Below are positions 19,793 to 28,457 of a DNA stretch of 64,000 nucleotides, piece by piece. The stretch comes from Candidatus Nitrosopumilus sp. (GTDB lineage Archaea; Thermoproteota; Nitrososphaeria; Nitrososphaerales; Nitrosopumilaceae). A model generated the notes under the pieces. It did no database searches. It was not told the origin of the DNA and saw only the letters and a list, made by a program, of their open reading frames with translations. Location: positions 24,697-88,696 of the forward strand of contig NZ_JAOULD010000003.1 of assembly GCF_029882185.1 (NCBI RefSeq), given 5' to 3'. The position numbers and the translations under genes are program-made. Positions within the stretch are counted from its first letter, which is position 1. Every line of letters starts with the position of its first letter.

Positions 19793-20736
19793 TTTATCAA
19801 AATTGTTCTTGTTAAGCTTTTATGCCTATAGATATGGTACTTTTTTAATCCAGTCAATTTTAAATTGAAATCTAATTCTTTTTTGTACATTATTGCCACT
19901 CTTTTTCGTTTAGGCAGAATTGAAATGAATTTCTTTAGTATTTCTTGAGGTTTATCTGATGTTTTTGAGGCTATTCCATATGGTAAATCAGTCACAATTC
20001 CATCAAATTTTTCTGATATTTTTGATAATCCTTGAAATTCTGATTTTATAATTTCAGAATGATATTTGTTAGCTTTTAGATTTTCTTTGGCTATCTCACA
20101 CATTTTTTCATCAAAATCAAGACCAATACCATGAATTCCCATTGATTCTGCCTCTAGAAGTGTAGTTCCTGTCCCACAAAATGGGTCACAAACAGTTTCT
20201 CCTTTCTTTAATCCTATCAAATTTATCATCAGTCTTGTTAATTTCCAATCTAATTCATGAGGAAATGTTTTGATCTTTTTGGGCCTTATTTGATTTTTGA
20301 CACGTTTTGAAAATCCAAAAAAATTTTCATTATTTGTAAAAATCAAATACACTGTAATATCTGGATTATCTAATTTTACTTTTGCATGAGAAAATTTTGA
20401 TATCATATCTCCCATGGAACTTTCTAATTCTGGAATGTTAAATTGATTTGATGACAAGTTTATTACTCTACAAACAAATGTTTTTGCATTTTTTAATACT
20501 CCTACATTTTCTTCATCCAAAAACAATCCTGACATTTTTCTTAAAACTTGCCCTGAAATTTTTACAAATGTTACTCGTTTTGTTATTTCATTCCAATTTG
20601 TTTTAGATTGAACAATGACTAAATTAGAAATCACTTTAATTTTTGAAAATTTGTCATACATTTTTGCAATTGCTGTAATTTCATCTATTGCAAGTTCTAA
20701 ATAATCTTTAGATAAGACAAAAAAACTTTCTGGCAT
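19789..20736 (-). CDS. tRNA guanine-N2 methyltransferase, Trm11/TrmG10-like
   Basis: This is a SAM-dependent RNA methyltransferase of 315 residues. The N-terminal half contains a THUMP-like region (about residues 60-150) and the C-terminal half a Rossmann methylase with DPFCGTGTTLLEAESMGIHG. The catalytic motif is TDLPYGI, of the N2-methylguanosine (D/N)PPY type. Archaeal relatives make m2G or m22G at tRNA position 10. It starts at ATG, sharing one base with the prs stop region, and overlaps rnz by 4 bp. Confidence 0.85.
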   Translation of the reverse strand: MPESFFVLSKDYLELAIDEITAIAKMYDKFSKIKVISNLVIVQSKTNWNEITKRVTFVKISGQVLRKMSGLFLDEENVGVLKNAKTFVCRVINLSSNQFNIPELESSMGDMISKFSHAKVKLDNPDITVYLIFTNNENFFGFSKRVKNQIRPKKIKTFPHELDWKLTRLMINLIGLKKGETVCDPFCGTGTTLLEAESMGIHGIGLDFDEKMCEIAKENLKANKYHSEIIKSEFQGLSKISEKFDGIVTDLPYGIASKTSDKPQEILKKFISILPKRKRVAIMYKKELDFNLKLTGLKKYHIYRHKSLTRTILIK

Positions 20737-21617
20737 TATGAAATTGCCTTTACAATGATATTAGAAATATCAACAATGGATGTTTTACCTGGAATAGTAT
20801 TTGTACTAATAATTTTTGTTACTCCTGCTTTTCTAATTTTTTCTTCTGCATTATTCATTAATAATGCATGTGTACATGCAACATACACTTTTTTACATTT
20901 TTGTTTTTTGAGAAATTGAGTAGCTTTTACAATACTACCTCCAGTACTAATCATATCGTCAACTAAAATTAAATCTCTATTAGCAACTTCATCAAGATTC
21001 TTTGTTTTTATCTGAACCTTTCCTGTTTTTCTATCTCTTTTTTTTTCCAAGGTGATATACTCCGAACCTAATTCTCTTGCAAACTCTTTTGCTCTTTCTT
21101 TTCCTCCTTGATCAGGTGATACAACAAAAGGATCTTTTAGGCTCAATTTCTTAACAAATCGTACAAGTTCAGGAATTGCAGATACATTCTCTGTTTTTAT
21201 TGTAAAATGTCTGAATCCCATCATACTATGAATATCGACAGCAATAATTTTTGATGCACCAGCTCCTTTGAATAATTTGCCAAGAACCTTCATTGTAATA
21301 ATTTCTCCTGGTAAAAACTCTCTATCTTGCCTTGCATAGCCCATATATGGTATCACAGCAATAACCTCAGATGATGTCTCTTTGGCTTTTGAAATTAATG
21401 ATAACGCTTGAATTAGATTTGTATCAACTGGAGGATAAATTGATTGCACAACAATAGATTTCCCCTTTGAAATTTTTCCACTAAGAGTAATTTTGCTTTC
21501 TCCGTCCTCAAATACCCTTACCTGTGATTTTACAAAATTTGCCTTCATTTTTTTAGATAATCTTTTTGCTATGTCCTCAGAAGATTTACCTGCAATTACT
21601 GATAATTTACTCAACAA
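20736..21617 (-). CDS. prs: Ribose-phosphate pyrophosphokinase
   Basis: This enzyme makes PRPP from ribose-5-phosphate and ATP, feeding purine, pyrimidine, histidine, tryptophan and NAD synthesis. The ATP-binding flag region GYARQDREFLPGEIIT, SPDQGGKERAKEF and the PRPP loop DLILVDDMISTGGSI are seen. At 293 residues it is the archaeal class length. The start is one of two adjacent TTG codons (21617). It is first in a four-gene minus-strand operon ending with sir2, about 40 bp after the MscS-like gene. Confidence 0.94.
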   Translation of the reverse strand: MLSKLSVIAGKSSEDIAKRLSKKMKANFVKSQVRVFEDGESKITLSGKISKGKSIVVQSIYPPVDTNLIQALSLISKAKETSSEVIAVIPYMGYARQDREFLPGEIITMKVLGKLFKGAGASKIIAVDIHSMMGFRHFTIKTENVSAIPELVRFVKKLSLKDPFVVSPDQGGKERAKEFARELGSEYITLEKKRDRKTGKVQIKTKNLDEVANRDLILVDDMISTGGSIVKATQFLKKQKCKKVYVACTHALLMNNAEEKIRKAGVTKIISTNTIPGKTSIVDISNIIVKAIS

Positions 21618-21655
21618 GAAATGTCAATTAATGGGATTCTTAAGTTTTGAGAAGA

Positions 21656-23404
21656 TCATTCTTCTGCAGCTCCACCACGACCTAAGTCACCAAGACCAAA
21701 TTCATCAATGACTCTATTTCTTTCTCCATCAAGCTTTCGAATCTCCTCGTCTTCTCTCTTTTCATCACCTTGATACACGGTTCTAATTGGCCATGGAATT
21801 CTAATATCATATTTTTTAAATTCTTCATACATGATCATCCTGATACCTGTTTTAATCTTGAATTGTGAACCATAATCCCTAACAAATACCCACAAGGAAA
21901 AATCAAGGGATGAATCATTAAATTTGTTAAATCTCACAACTGGTTGATTCAAGTCAACATGAATATCTTTATCACATCCACAACTAGGTTTATTTTGATT
22001 TAAGTAAGGACATCTATGTTGTACAACCATATGTCTTCCTCTATCATCTAAGACTTCTTCCATAGCACGCTTACCGATCTTTACTAAAATTCCAGCTACT
22101 TGTTTTGGATTGTTTAGATAAGAAACTCCTACTTCAACAACTGCAGGCACCATTTTGAGCTCTTTTGAATAATTAATAATTTGAGCAGTAACAAGCTGTC
22201 TAGTTGGAATTATGGCAAATGACTCATTTAATGCATCTCGTATGAAAGTCACTCTAGGAGTAATTTTGTGCACATAGCCATTATATCCAGAATCTAATTG
22301 AATACGCTCCCCCTCTGAAAAAATCTTGTCTTTTCTAATCAAAATATATGCAAAATAATTTTGCATAGTTTCCTGTAATGCTAATCCAATACCTATAGCT
22401 AATCCTCCTGTAGCAGTTGCAAGTATTATCAAATCTATTCCCCACCAACTAATTACCCCAAGTATTACTGAAACAAATATTCCCAATGGTAAAATTTGAG
22501 AAATTGATTTTGGAAGATCTTTTCTTTTTCTTTTAGCATGACCTGGAGGTTTTGATCCAGGAATTATTGGATCAAAACTGGAAAACCTTCTCTCTTCTCT
22601 CCATGTATCTATAGGATAAATTTCCTCAACATCTTGTCCTGGCATTAATTCTTTTCCAGATTCATTATTTCCAGAAATACAATCCTCATAATATTTTAGA
22701 TATTTACTTCTTTCAGACTTCTTCCATTTTTCAAATGGATCTTCTACTAGTTGTTTAAAACTTCCAATAGGTAGTCCTTTTGAGGTTCTAAACTCTTCGA
22801 GGAATTTTATTCCCTCATTAGTCATTAATTTTTCTTCATATTCTTCCTTAGTCAATTCATCTGGAATGTGTTTTGGAGGTACCCATTTGTAGAATTTATG
22901 GAAAAGATCACCTTCATCATCTTGGAATCCACGTAGTTCTTTCCATGACTCAAAATCTTCTTTTTCTAATTTTGATTTTTCTTTTTTACTAAGTATTATT
23001 GGAATTATATGCGAAACTGAATACCCAATAACAAGAATGTTTATTGTATTGAGAATTTTTGCAAATGTTTCCTCAGGAGTTAATTCCCCATCTGCATAAT
23101 ATGAAACATCATTATCAAACAGTTCAAATGATTGTATGTACAAATTCACTGATGTAATTAATATGATGGCAAAAATTGGTAATACTATTACCCTGACAAA
23201 TCTTGAAAAATGAGGTCGTACATAATTTAATTTTTGTTTCTTTACCCATTTTGAAAATGTACGATAAACAATAACAATTCCAATTATACCTACAATTAAT
23301 ACAATAAATGCCGCACGAAGGGATTCAGATGAGTCTAGAAGCTGAGATATGCCTTGAAACTGGTCTACTTGATTTGATACTGCATCAATTACTTCTTCAG
23401 CCAT
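21656..23404 (-). CDS. Large MscS-like mechanosensitive channel
   Basis: This 582-residue membrane protein belongs to the small-conductance mechanosensitive channel family. Hydrophobic segments lie at about 30-50, 68-90, 112-133, 305-325 and 328-352. The last holds the pore-helix-like GGLAIGIGLALQETMQNYFA and leads into a beta domain (KIFSEGERIQLDSGYNGYV). The roughly 170-residue charged insert between helices 3 and 4 is unusual. In the cytosolic domain H463, C465, C475 and C477 (HRC, then CGCD) could bind a metal. MscS channels release solutes on hypo-osmotic shock. It is divergent from the KamA-like/GS2 operon. Confidence 0.88.
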   Translation of the reverse strand: MAEEVIDAVSNQVDQFQGISQLLDSSESLRAAFIVLIVGIIGIVIVYRTFSKWVKKQKLNYVRPHFSRFVRVIVLPIFAIILITSVNLYIQSFELFDNDVSYYADGELTPEETFAKILNTINILVIGYSVSHIIPIILSKKEKSKLEKEDFESWKELRGFQDDEGDLFHKFYKWVPPKHIPDELTKEEYEEKLMTNEGIKFLEEFRTSKGLPIGSFKQLVEDPFEKWKKSERSKYLKYYEDCISGNNESGKELMPGQDVEEIYPIDTWREERRFSSFDPIIPGSKPPGHAKRKRKDLPKSISQILPLGIFVSVILGVISWWGIDLIILATATGGLAIGIGLALQETMQNYFAYILIRKDKIFSEGERIQLDSGYNGYVHKITPRVTFIRDALNESFAIIPTRQLVTAQIINYSKELKMVPAVVEVGVSYLNNPKQVAGILVKIGKRAMEEVLDDRGRHMVVQHRCPYLNQNKPSCGCDKDIHVDLNQPVVRFNKFNDSSLDFSLWVFVRDYGSQFKIKTGIRMIMYEEFKKYDIRIPWPIRTVYQGDEKREDEEIRKLDGERNRVIDEFGLGDLGRGGAAEE

Positions 23405-23419
23405 TTAGAATCCCTTATT

Positions 23420-23510
23420 CTTATTATAATACATAGGTTAACCCTCTTTTTCCTAACAGAATTTTTAATAAAACTGAATGAAATATAAAATTTAGCCATA
23501 AAAATTCTGT
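23420..23510. promoter_or_regulatory. Divergent mscS/kamA promoter region with 12-bp inverted repeat
   Basis: A perfect 12-bp inverted repeat has arms at 23456-23467 (ACAGAATTTTTA) and 23499-23510, separated by 31 bp. A TATA-like AATATAAAAT (about 23481-23490) lies between the arms and would place kamA transcription start near 23511. The mscS-like gene has its own TATA (TTATTATAATA, about 23421-23431), with the palindrome GGTTAACC (23436-23443) beside it. The layout fits joint repression or switching of both directions. No regulator is known. Confidence 0.55.
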
Positions 23511-23544
23511 AATCCTTATCAAGGGTAACATCACTAATTATACA

Positions 23545-24909
23545 ATGACATATCAAGAATCAGCATGGGATAATTCTCCATCACTAAAATCTTATACATT
23601 ATCAAATTTCAGAACTCTCCCTCAAATTCAAAAATTAAGTGAAAAAACTCAATTTGAAATGGAAGTTGTAGGAAATGTTTTACCGTTTAAAGCAAATAAT
23701 TATGTTGTAGAACAATTAATTGATTGGAATAATATCCCTAATGATCCTATCTTTGTACTGACATTTCCTCAAAAAGGAATGTTAAAGCCAGAACATTATG
23801 AAAAAATGGCTAATGCATTAAAAAATAATTTAGATAAAAAAGAAATCACATCTATTGCAAATGAAATACGTTTACAACTTAATCCACATCCTGCAGGTCA
23901 AATGGAACTTAATGTTCCAACTCTAAAAGATGGGACAAAACTTTATGGAATGCAACACAAATACAAAGAAACTTGTCTTTTTTTCCCCAGTCAAAGTCAA
24001 ACATGTCATGCATATTGCAGCTTTTGTTTTAGATGGCCACAATTTGTAGGAATGGATGAAATGAAATTTGCAATGCAAGAAGGAGAACAACTAGTTCAAT
24101 ATGTTAGAGAACATCCAGAAATCTCTGATGTCTTATTCACAGGTGGTGATCCGATGATTATGAAAGCAAAAATTTTCTCAAAATATGTTGATACATTAAT
24201 TGATGCAAAATTACCTAATCTCAAAACAATTAGAATTGGAACAAAATCCCTTGCCTATTGGCCTTACAAATTTTTAACAGATTCTGATTCTCAGGAAATG
24301 TTAGACATATTCAAAAAAATTACAGATAATGGATTACACCTTGCATTCATGGCGCATTTTAATCATCTAAATGAATTATCAACGGACGCTGTAAAAGATG
24401 CAATCAAAGCTGTAAGAAACACAGGTGCAGAAATTAGAACACAATCTCCATTATTGGCACACATTAATGATGATTCAGAAATGTGGGCAAAAATGTGGAC
24501 TAAACAAGTTCAGCTTGGATGTATCCCATACTATATGTTTGTTGTAAGAGATACAGGTGCACAACACTACTTTGGAGTTCCACTGGTAAAAGCATACAAA
24601 ATTTTTAGAAAAGCATATTCTTCAGTTAGTGGATTAGCAAGAACTGTTCGTGGACCTAGCATGTCTGCTACTCCAGGCAAAGTACACGTTATTGGAACCG
24701 CAAACCTAAATGATCAAAAAGTAATTGTTTTGAGATTTTTGCAGGGCAGAAATCCTGACTGGGTACAAGTGCCATTCTTTGCAAAATATGATGAAAATGC
24801 AATTTGGTTAGATGATCTAAAGCCTGCATTGACTGAAAAATTCTTTTTTGATGATGAAATGAAAAATTTCAAAACAAAACATCCAATTGAAGATTATCCT
24901 GAATCTTAG
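23545..24909 (+). CDS. KamA-family radical SAM aminomutase, probably not lysine-specific
   Basis: This is a PLP- and SAM-dependent 2,3-aminomutase of 454 residues. The radical SAM cluster cysteines are C154, C158 and C161 (CHAYCSFCF), TGGDPMIM follows, and the PLP lysine by alignment is K379 (SATPGKV). By eye-alignment with clostridial lysine 2,3-aminomutase, the two aspartates that hold the lysine side chain are R335 (PYYMFVVRD) and S372 here. A basic residue at the first site suggests an acidic substrate such as glutamate. The next gene, 74 bp on, is a divergent glutamine synthetase, so beta-glutamate then beta-glutamine is the proposed route. Lysine or another amino acid remains possible. 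Confidence 0.85.
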   Translation: MTYQESAWDNSPSLKSYTLSNFRTLPQIQKLSEKTQFEMEVVGNVLPFKANNYVVEQLIDWNNIPNDPIFVLTFPQKGMLKPEHYEKMANALKNNLDKKEITSIANEIRLQLNPHPAGQMELNVPTLKDGTKLYGMQHKYKETCLFFPSQSQTCHAYCSFCFRWPQFVGMDEMKFAMQEGEQLVQYVREHPEISDVLFTGGDPMIMKAKIFSKYVDTLIDAKLPNLKTIRIGTKSLAYWPYKFLTDSDSQEMLDIFKKITDNGLHLAFMAHFNHLNELSTDAVKDAIKAVRNTGAEIRTQSPLLAHINDDSEMWAKMWTKQVQLGCIPYYMFVVRDTGAQHYFGVPLVKAYKIFRKAYSSVSGLARTVRGPSMSATPGKVHVIGTANLNDQKVIVLRFLQGRNPDWVQVPFFAKYDENAIWLDDLKPALTEKFFFDDEMKNFKTKHPIEDYPES

Positions 24910-24983
24910 AATTAACCTGACTAACTTGACAACTCTAACTTACAAGACCATATTAGTAAAATAAGAAATAACAAATATCAAAA

Positions 24984-26429
24984 TTGAATGTAGAACAAGT
25001 ATTACAAGCTATTAAAAATGAAAATATTTCATTCATTGATTTTTGGTTTGTAGATATTTTTGGTGAATTACATAATGTTGGAATGCCAAGTTATGCCATT
25101 GACGAAAACAGTTTTGTAAACGGTCTTGAAAAATTAGATGCAAGTTCAATTGTTGGATTCAAATCTGTTAATAATTCTGATATGATTTTAATGCCTGATC
25201 CAACTTCATTTAAAATTCTTCCAAATGATTATGATCCTGGCAATAGAAAAAATGCAAGAATCTTTTGTGATCTTTATGACGGAAACATAAACAAAGAATC
25301 TCGATACAATCGAGATTCAAGAGGAATTGCACAAAAGGCATCAGAAAAACTCCATGATTTTGGTTTAACTCATACTAATTGGGGACCTGAAATAGAATTT
25401 TTTGTATTTGACGCTATCAATGTTTATCCTTCTCCCTATGGTGCAACCCATTCTGGAGGTGGTTCTGGATATTCCATAGAATCTAAAGAATCTCCTTGGG
25501 CAAAAGGAAATGTAAGTACTGCAATAGATATCAAAGAAGGGTATTATCCAGCACAACCAAAGGATACTCTTGAAGGATTTAGAAAAGATGTATGTGATGA
25601 TTTGTATAATTATTTTGGAATAAAAATTGAAGCAGAACATCATGAAGTAGCAACTTCTGGTCAATGTGAAATCAATCTAGTCTATGATGAAATGGTTTCT
25701 ATGGCTGATAATGTAATTGCAGTTAAAAATTTGGTAAAGGTAAAAGCAAAAAGAAAAAATAAAGTAGCAACTTTTATGCCAAAACCAATTTTTGGCGATA
25801 ATGCATCTGCAATGCATACACATCAAAGTTTATGGAAAGAAAATTCAAATATAATGTACGATAAAGATGATGATGTAGCTCAAATGAGCCAAACTGGAAG
25901 GTATTATGTCGGAGGAATTCTAGATCATGCATCAGCATTATGTGCAATTTCAAATCCTACAACAAATTCTTACAAACGTCTTGTTCCTGGATTTGAGGCC
26001 CCTGTCAATGTATGTTGGGGATTAGCAAATCGCTCAACTGCTATTAGGGTTCCTATGTATAATAGAAATCAAGAAAAAAGTAAAAGGATTGAATATCGTG
26101 TACCTGATCCAACTGCAAATATCTATCTTTTAGAAGCTGCATTATTGTTAGCAGGATTAGATGGAATCAAAAACAAAACTGATCCTGGTGATCCTATTGA
26201 AGAAAATGTCTACAAACTTTCTTCAGAAAAGAAGCGAGAGTATAAGATTGGATCTTTACCAGTGTCATTGAAAGATTCACTTGATTCTTTAGCAAGCGAT
26301 TCAAATTTCTTAAAAGAAACTTTTACAAAAGATTTCCTCGATGCTTATTCTGAATTAAAATACAAAGAATATACTGCATTTGCACAAACTCCTACAGCCT
26401 GGGAGGTTTCAATGTATGCTGATGCTTAA
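24984..26429 (+). CDS. Glutamine synthetase-like enzyme, divergent copy 2
   Basis: This is a 481-residue type I glutamine synthetase fold with an intact catalytic set: KLDASSIVGF, GPEIEFFVF, HHEVATSGQ, DNASAMHTHQSLW, NPTTNSYKRLVPGFEAPV and NRSTAIRVP. It differs from copy 1 in the metal/ATP loop (MHTH instead of MHVN), in the segment after the NRS motif (MYNRNQEKSKRIEYRVPDPT), and in having Tyr (ENVYKL) at the adenylylation-loop position. It starts at TTG 24984, with no in-frame ATG nearby. Its place behind the KamA-like gene suggests amidation of a beta-amino acid (beta-glutamate); ordinary glutamine synthesis is the alternative. Confidence 0.9.
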   Translation: MNVEQVLQAIKNENISFIDFWFVDIFGELHNVGMPSYAIDENSFVNGLEKLDASSIVGFKSVNNSDMILMPDPTSFKILPNDYDPGNRKNARIFCDLYDGNINKESRYNRDSRGIAQKASEKLHDFGLTHTNWGPEIEFFVFDAINVYPSPYGATHSGGGSGYSIESKESPWAKGNVSTAIDIKEGYYPAQPKDTLEGFRKDVCDDLYNYFGIKIEAEHHEVATSGQCEINLVYDEMVSMADNVIAVKNLVKVKAKRKNKVATFMPKPIFGDNASAMHTHQSLWKENSNIMYDKDDDVAQMSQTGRYYVGGILDHASALCAISNPTTNSYKRLVPGFEAPVNVCWGLANRSTAIRVPMYNRNQEKSKRIEYRVPDPTANIYLLEAALLLAGLDGIKNKTDPGDPIEENVYKLSSEKKREYKIGSLPVSLKDSLDSLASDSNFLKETFTKDFLDAYSELKYKEYTAFAQTPTAWEVSMYADA

Positions 26430-26517
26430 TTGGTACAAGTGTCAAAATATTCTAAAAATCAGTATTTTTGATGAAAATTAGTAGAACATTTTTAAAATTA
26501 GATTTGTTTTTTTTAGT

Positions 26518-27177
26518 ATGAAATTAAAATTATTGATGCTATTTTTGTTAATTATACCTAGCTTGGCTGGAATTGCTCATGGACATACAATTGATTCTGT
26601 AGGAGAATATAGAGTAGAAATTGGATGGATGAATGAACCTGTTGTATCTGGAGAAACCAATGCAATTGAATTTTATGTTAGCCCGTTAATCCAATGTCCA
26701 AATATTCCTAAACCAATTAAATGTGCAGAATCACAAGAATTTCAAAATGGAATTTCTGATTTAAACAAAACAATCAAAATGAAATTGATCTATAAAGATC
26801 AAAGTATTACACTTCCTTTTTCCCCTGATCATGATATTCCAGGAAAATATTATGCATTTGTAAATCCAACTGTTTCTGGATTTTATCAAGCAAATATTTT
26901 AGGAACAATAATAGATACCCCAATTAGCATATCAATGCATCCACCAAAAGTAGAAGAGCGCTCATACATTGAATTTCCTGAACCATCAGATATTACAATA
27001 ACACAAATGATTGATGGACATACTGCATTGATTGAAGATGTAAGTGATCTTAAAGAAACAGTGAGTAATCTTAAAGAAACACAATCAGATGATGTAGGAT
27101 ATACAGGTATTGGAGTTGGATTGATTGGAATTGCAATTGCGATAATAGCATTTGTAAAGTCTAACAAAACTAATTAG
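26518..27177 (+). CDS. Secreted, C-terminally anchored protein
   Basis: This 219-residue protein has a signal peptide (about residues 1-22, ending near AHGHT), a beta-rich outer domain of roughly 130 residues with two cysteines (QCPNIPKPIKC), a short heptad-like linker (SDLKETVSNLKET) and a C-terminal membrane helix (about 197-213) with a basic end. It resembles archaeal extracellular beta-sandwich (CopC/YtkA-like) domains, but I cannot assign a ligand. The two cysteines could form a disulfide. It starts at ATG and is convergent with the antiporter gene, overlapping it by 8 bp. Confidence 0.7.
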   Translation: MKLKLLMLFLLIIPSLAGIAHGHTIDSVGEYRVEIGWMNEPVVSGETNAIEFYVSPLIQCPNIPKPIKCAESQEFQNGISDLNKTIKMKLIYKDQSITLPFSPDHDIPGKYYAFVNPTVSGFYQANILGTIIDTPISISMHPPKVEERSYIEFPEPSDITITQMIDGHTALIEDVSDLKETVSNLKETQSDDVGYTGIGVGLIGIAIAIIAFVKSNKTN

Positions 27178-28396
27178 AATTTGATATTTCATTTTTTTTA
27201 AAGGAATATCTCAATAATATAGGACCAACAAATATTGTGCCTAAAATTACAAAAATCAATGTTGAGAAAATACTGTCAGAAATTATTCCATAAGACAATC
27301 CTACTCCAGAAGTTATGAATGCGATTTCTCCCCTGACAATCATTCCACAACCAATTCTCAAGCCTTTGTTTTTATTTTTTAGTAAAATGATTGCTGGAAT
27401 TCCAGAACCTAAGATTTTACTAATAATTGCAATTATCAAAATTACAAAAAATAAGATAAAATCTATATCCAAAATATTTGAGATATCTACATTTGCACCA
27501 AGTATTGCAAAGAAAAATGGCGCAAAAATAATTTGCAATTCTCCTACAAACTCTCTAACCTGTCTTGCTAATTTTGAGCCTGCAAGTCCCATTCCTGCTG
27601 CAAATGCTCCTACTATAGGATTGAGACCTATAATTGAAGCAATAGCTGCTATACCAAATGCTGAACCTAATGCAGTTGCTTGTTTTGTTCCACGAGATTC
27701 AAGAGATGTAGGTCTTGATGCTGCAACCACATGTACTATTTTTGGAAGTAAAAATACAGCCCCTAATAACAGAATAAACCATAGAATTAACGATTCTGAT
27801 ACTTCAAAAATTATTGTCTCCAATGACGGGAGAGTATGTGCAATTACTATAGAAATTATTGAAGATAGAATGGCTAATCCTATCACATCATCAAGTACTG
27901 CTGCATTGACCAAAATGTTTCCTTCTTTTGTTTTTTCTTTTCCCATTTCTCCCAAAATTGTTACAGCTGCTGTAATACTTGTTGCACTCAATGTTGCACC
28001 AATAATCATTGCAACCATCCAATTGATTCCAAATAAAATAGAAATTCCATATCCAAGTCCTAATGGAACAATTACTCCTGCAATACCAATAATCATAGCA
28101 TGAATTCCTACATGCTTTAAACTAGAAAAAGTGAAATGTAATCCTGCTGAAAATAATATTATGATTCCAGCAATTTGCCAAAATGACATCATCAGATCAT
28201 TTAGATCAACTAATGGTCTATCAAAGAAAAATGTAATTCCTCCTAATACAAATGGACCCAAAATTATTCCACCAATTACAAAACCGACTATCTCAGAAAT
28301 TCCAAAATGTTTACAAATTCTACCAAAAAGCATTGATGGAATTACCAAAACTAGGATTCCAACTAAAGTTGGAATAACATCAATTTCTGTGACCAT
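27170..28396 (-). CDS. Kef/CPA2-type cation:proton antiporter
   Basis: This is a 408-residue, roughly 12-helix monovalent cation/proton antiporter of the CPA2 family. Family marks include FGRICKHFGISEIVGFVIGG, VLDDVIGLAIL (the paired acidic residues of the ion site), GAFAAGMGLAGSKL and the late GMIVRGEIAFI. No C-terminal TrkA domain is present, so nucleotide gating would need a separate subunit. It probably sets K+/Na+ and pH balance. It starts at ATG and is followed upstream by the APC permease gene on the same strand (about 60 bp away). Confidence 0.88.
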   Translation of the reverse strand: MVTEIDVIPTLVGILVLVIPSMLFGRICKHFGISEIVGFVIGGIILGPFVLGGITFFFDRPLVDLNDLMMSFWQIAGIIILFSAGLHFTFSSLKHVGIHAMIIGIAGVIVPLGLGYGISILFGINWMVAMIIGATLSATSITAAVTILGEMGKEKTKEGNILVNAAVLDDVIGLAILSSIISIVIAHTLPSLETIIFEVSESLILWFILLLGAVFLLPKIVHVVAASRPTSLESRGTKQATALGSAFGIAAIASIIGLNPIVGAFAAGMGLAGSKLARQVREFVGELQIIFAPFFFAILGANVDISNILDIDFILFFVILIIAIISKILGSGIPAIILLKNKNKGLRIGCGMIVRGEIAFITSGVGLSYGIISDSIFSTLIFVILGTIFVGPILLRYSFKKNEISNSN

Positions 28397-28457
28397 TCAC
28401 GATTAAATCTAATTCTATTAATTAAAACTAATTTTTAAAATCAAATTTGATATTTTA

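Noticed and set aside
23545..24909. Annotation as lysine 2,3-aminomutase
   Set aside because: Both lysine-binding aspartates appear replaced, so only the family name is kept.
26440..26475. AAAAAT/ATTTTT hairpin after glutamine synthetase 2
   Set aside because: It is only A/T pairs with a mismatch; a terminator call would not be supported.
27315..28406. Long open frames on the plus strand opposite the antiporter
   Set aside because: They are antisense to a clear CPA2 antiporter and have the Ile/Pro/Thr-rich composition expected of shadow frames.
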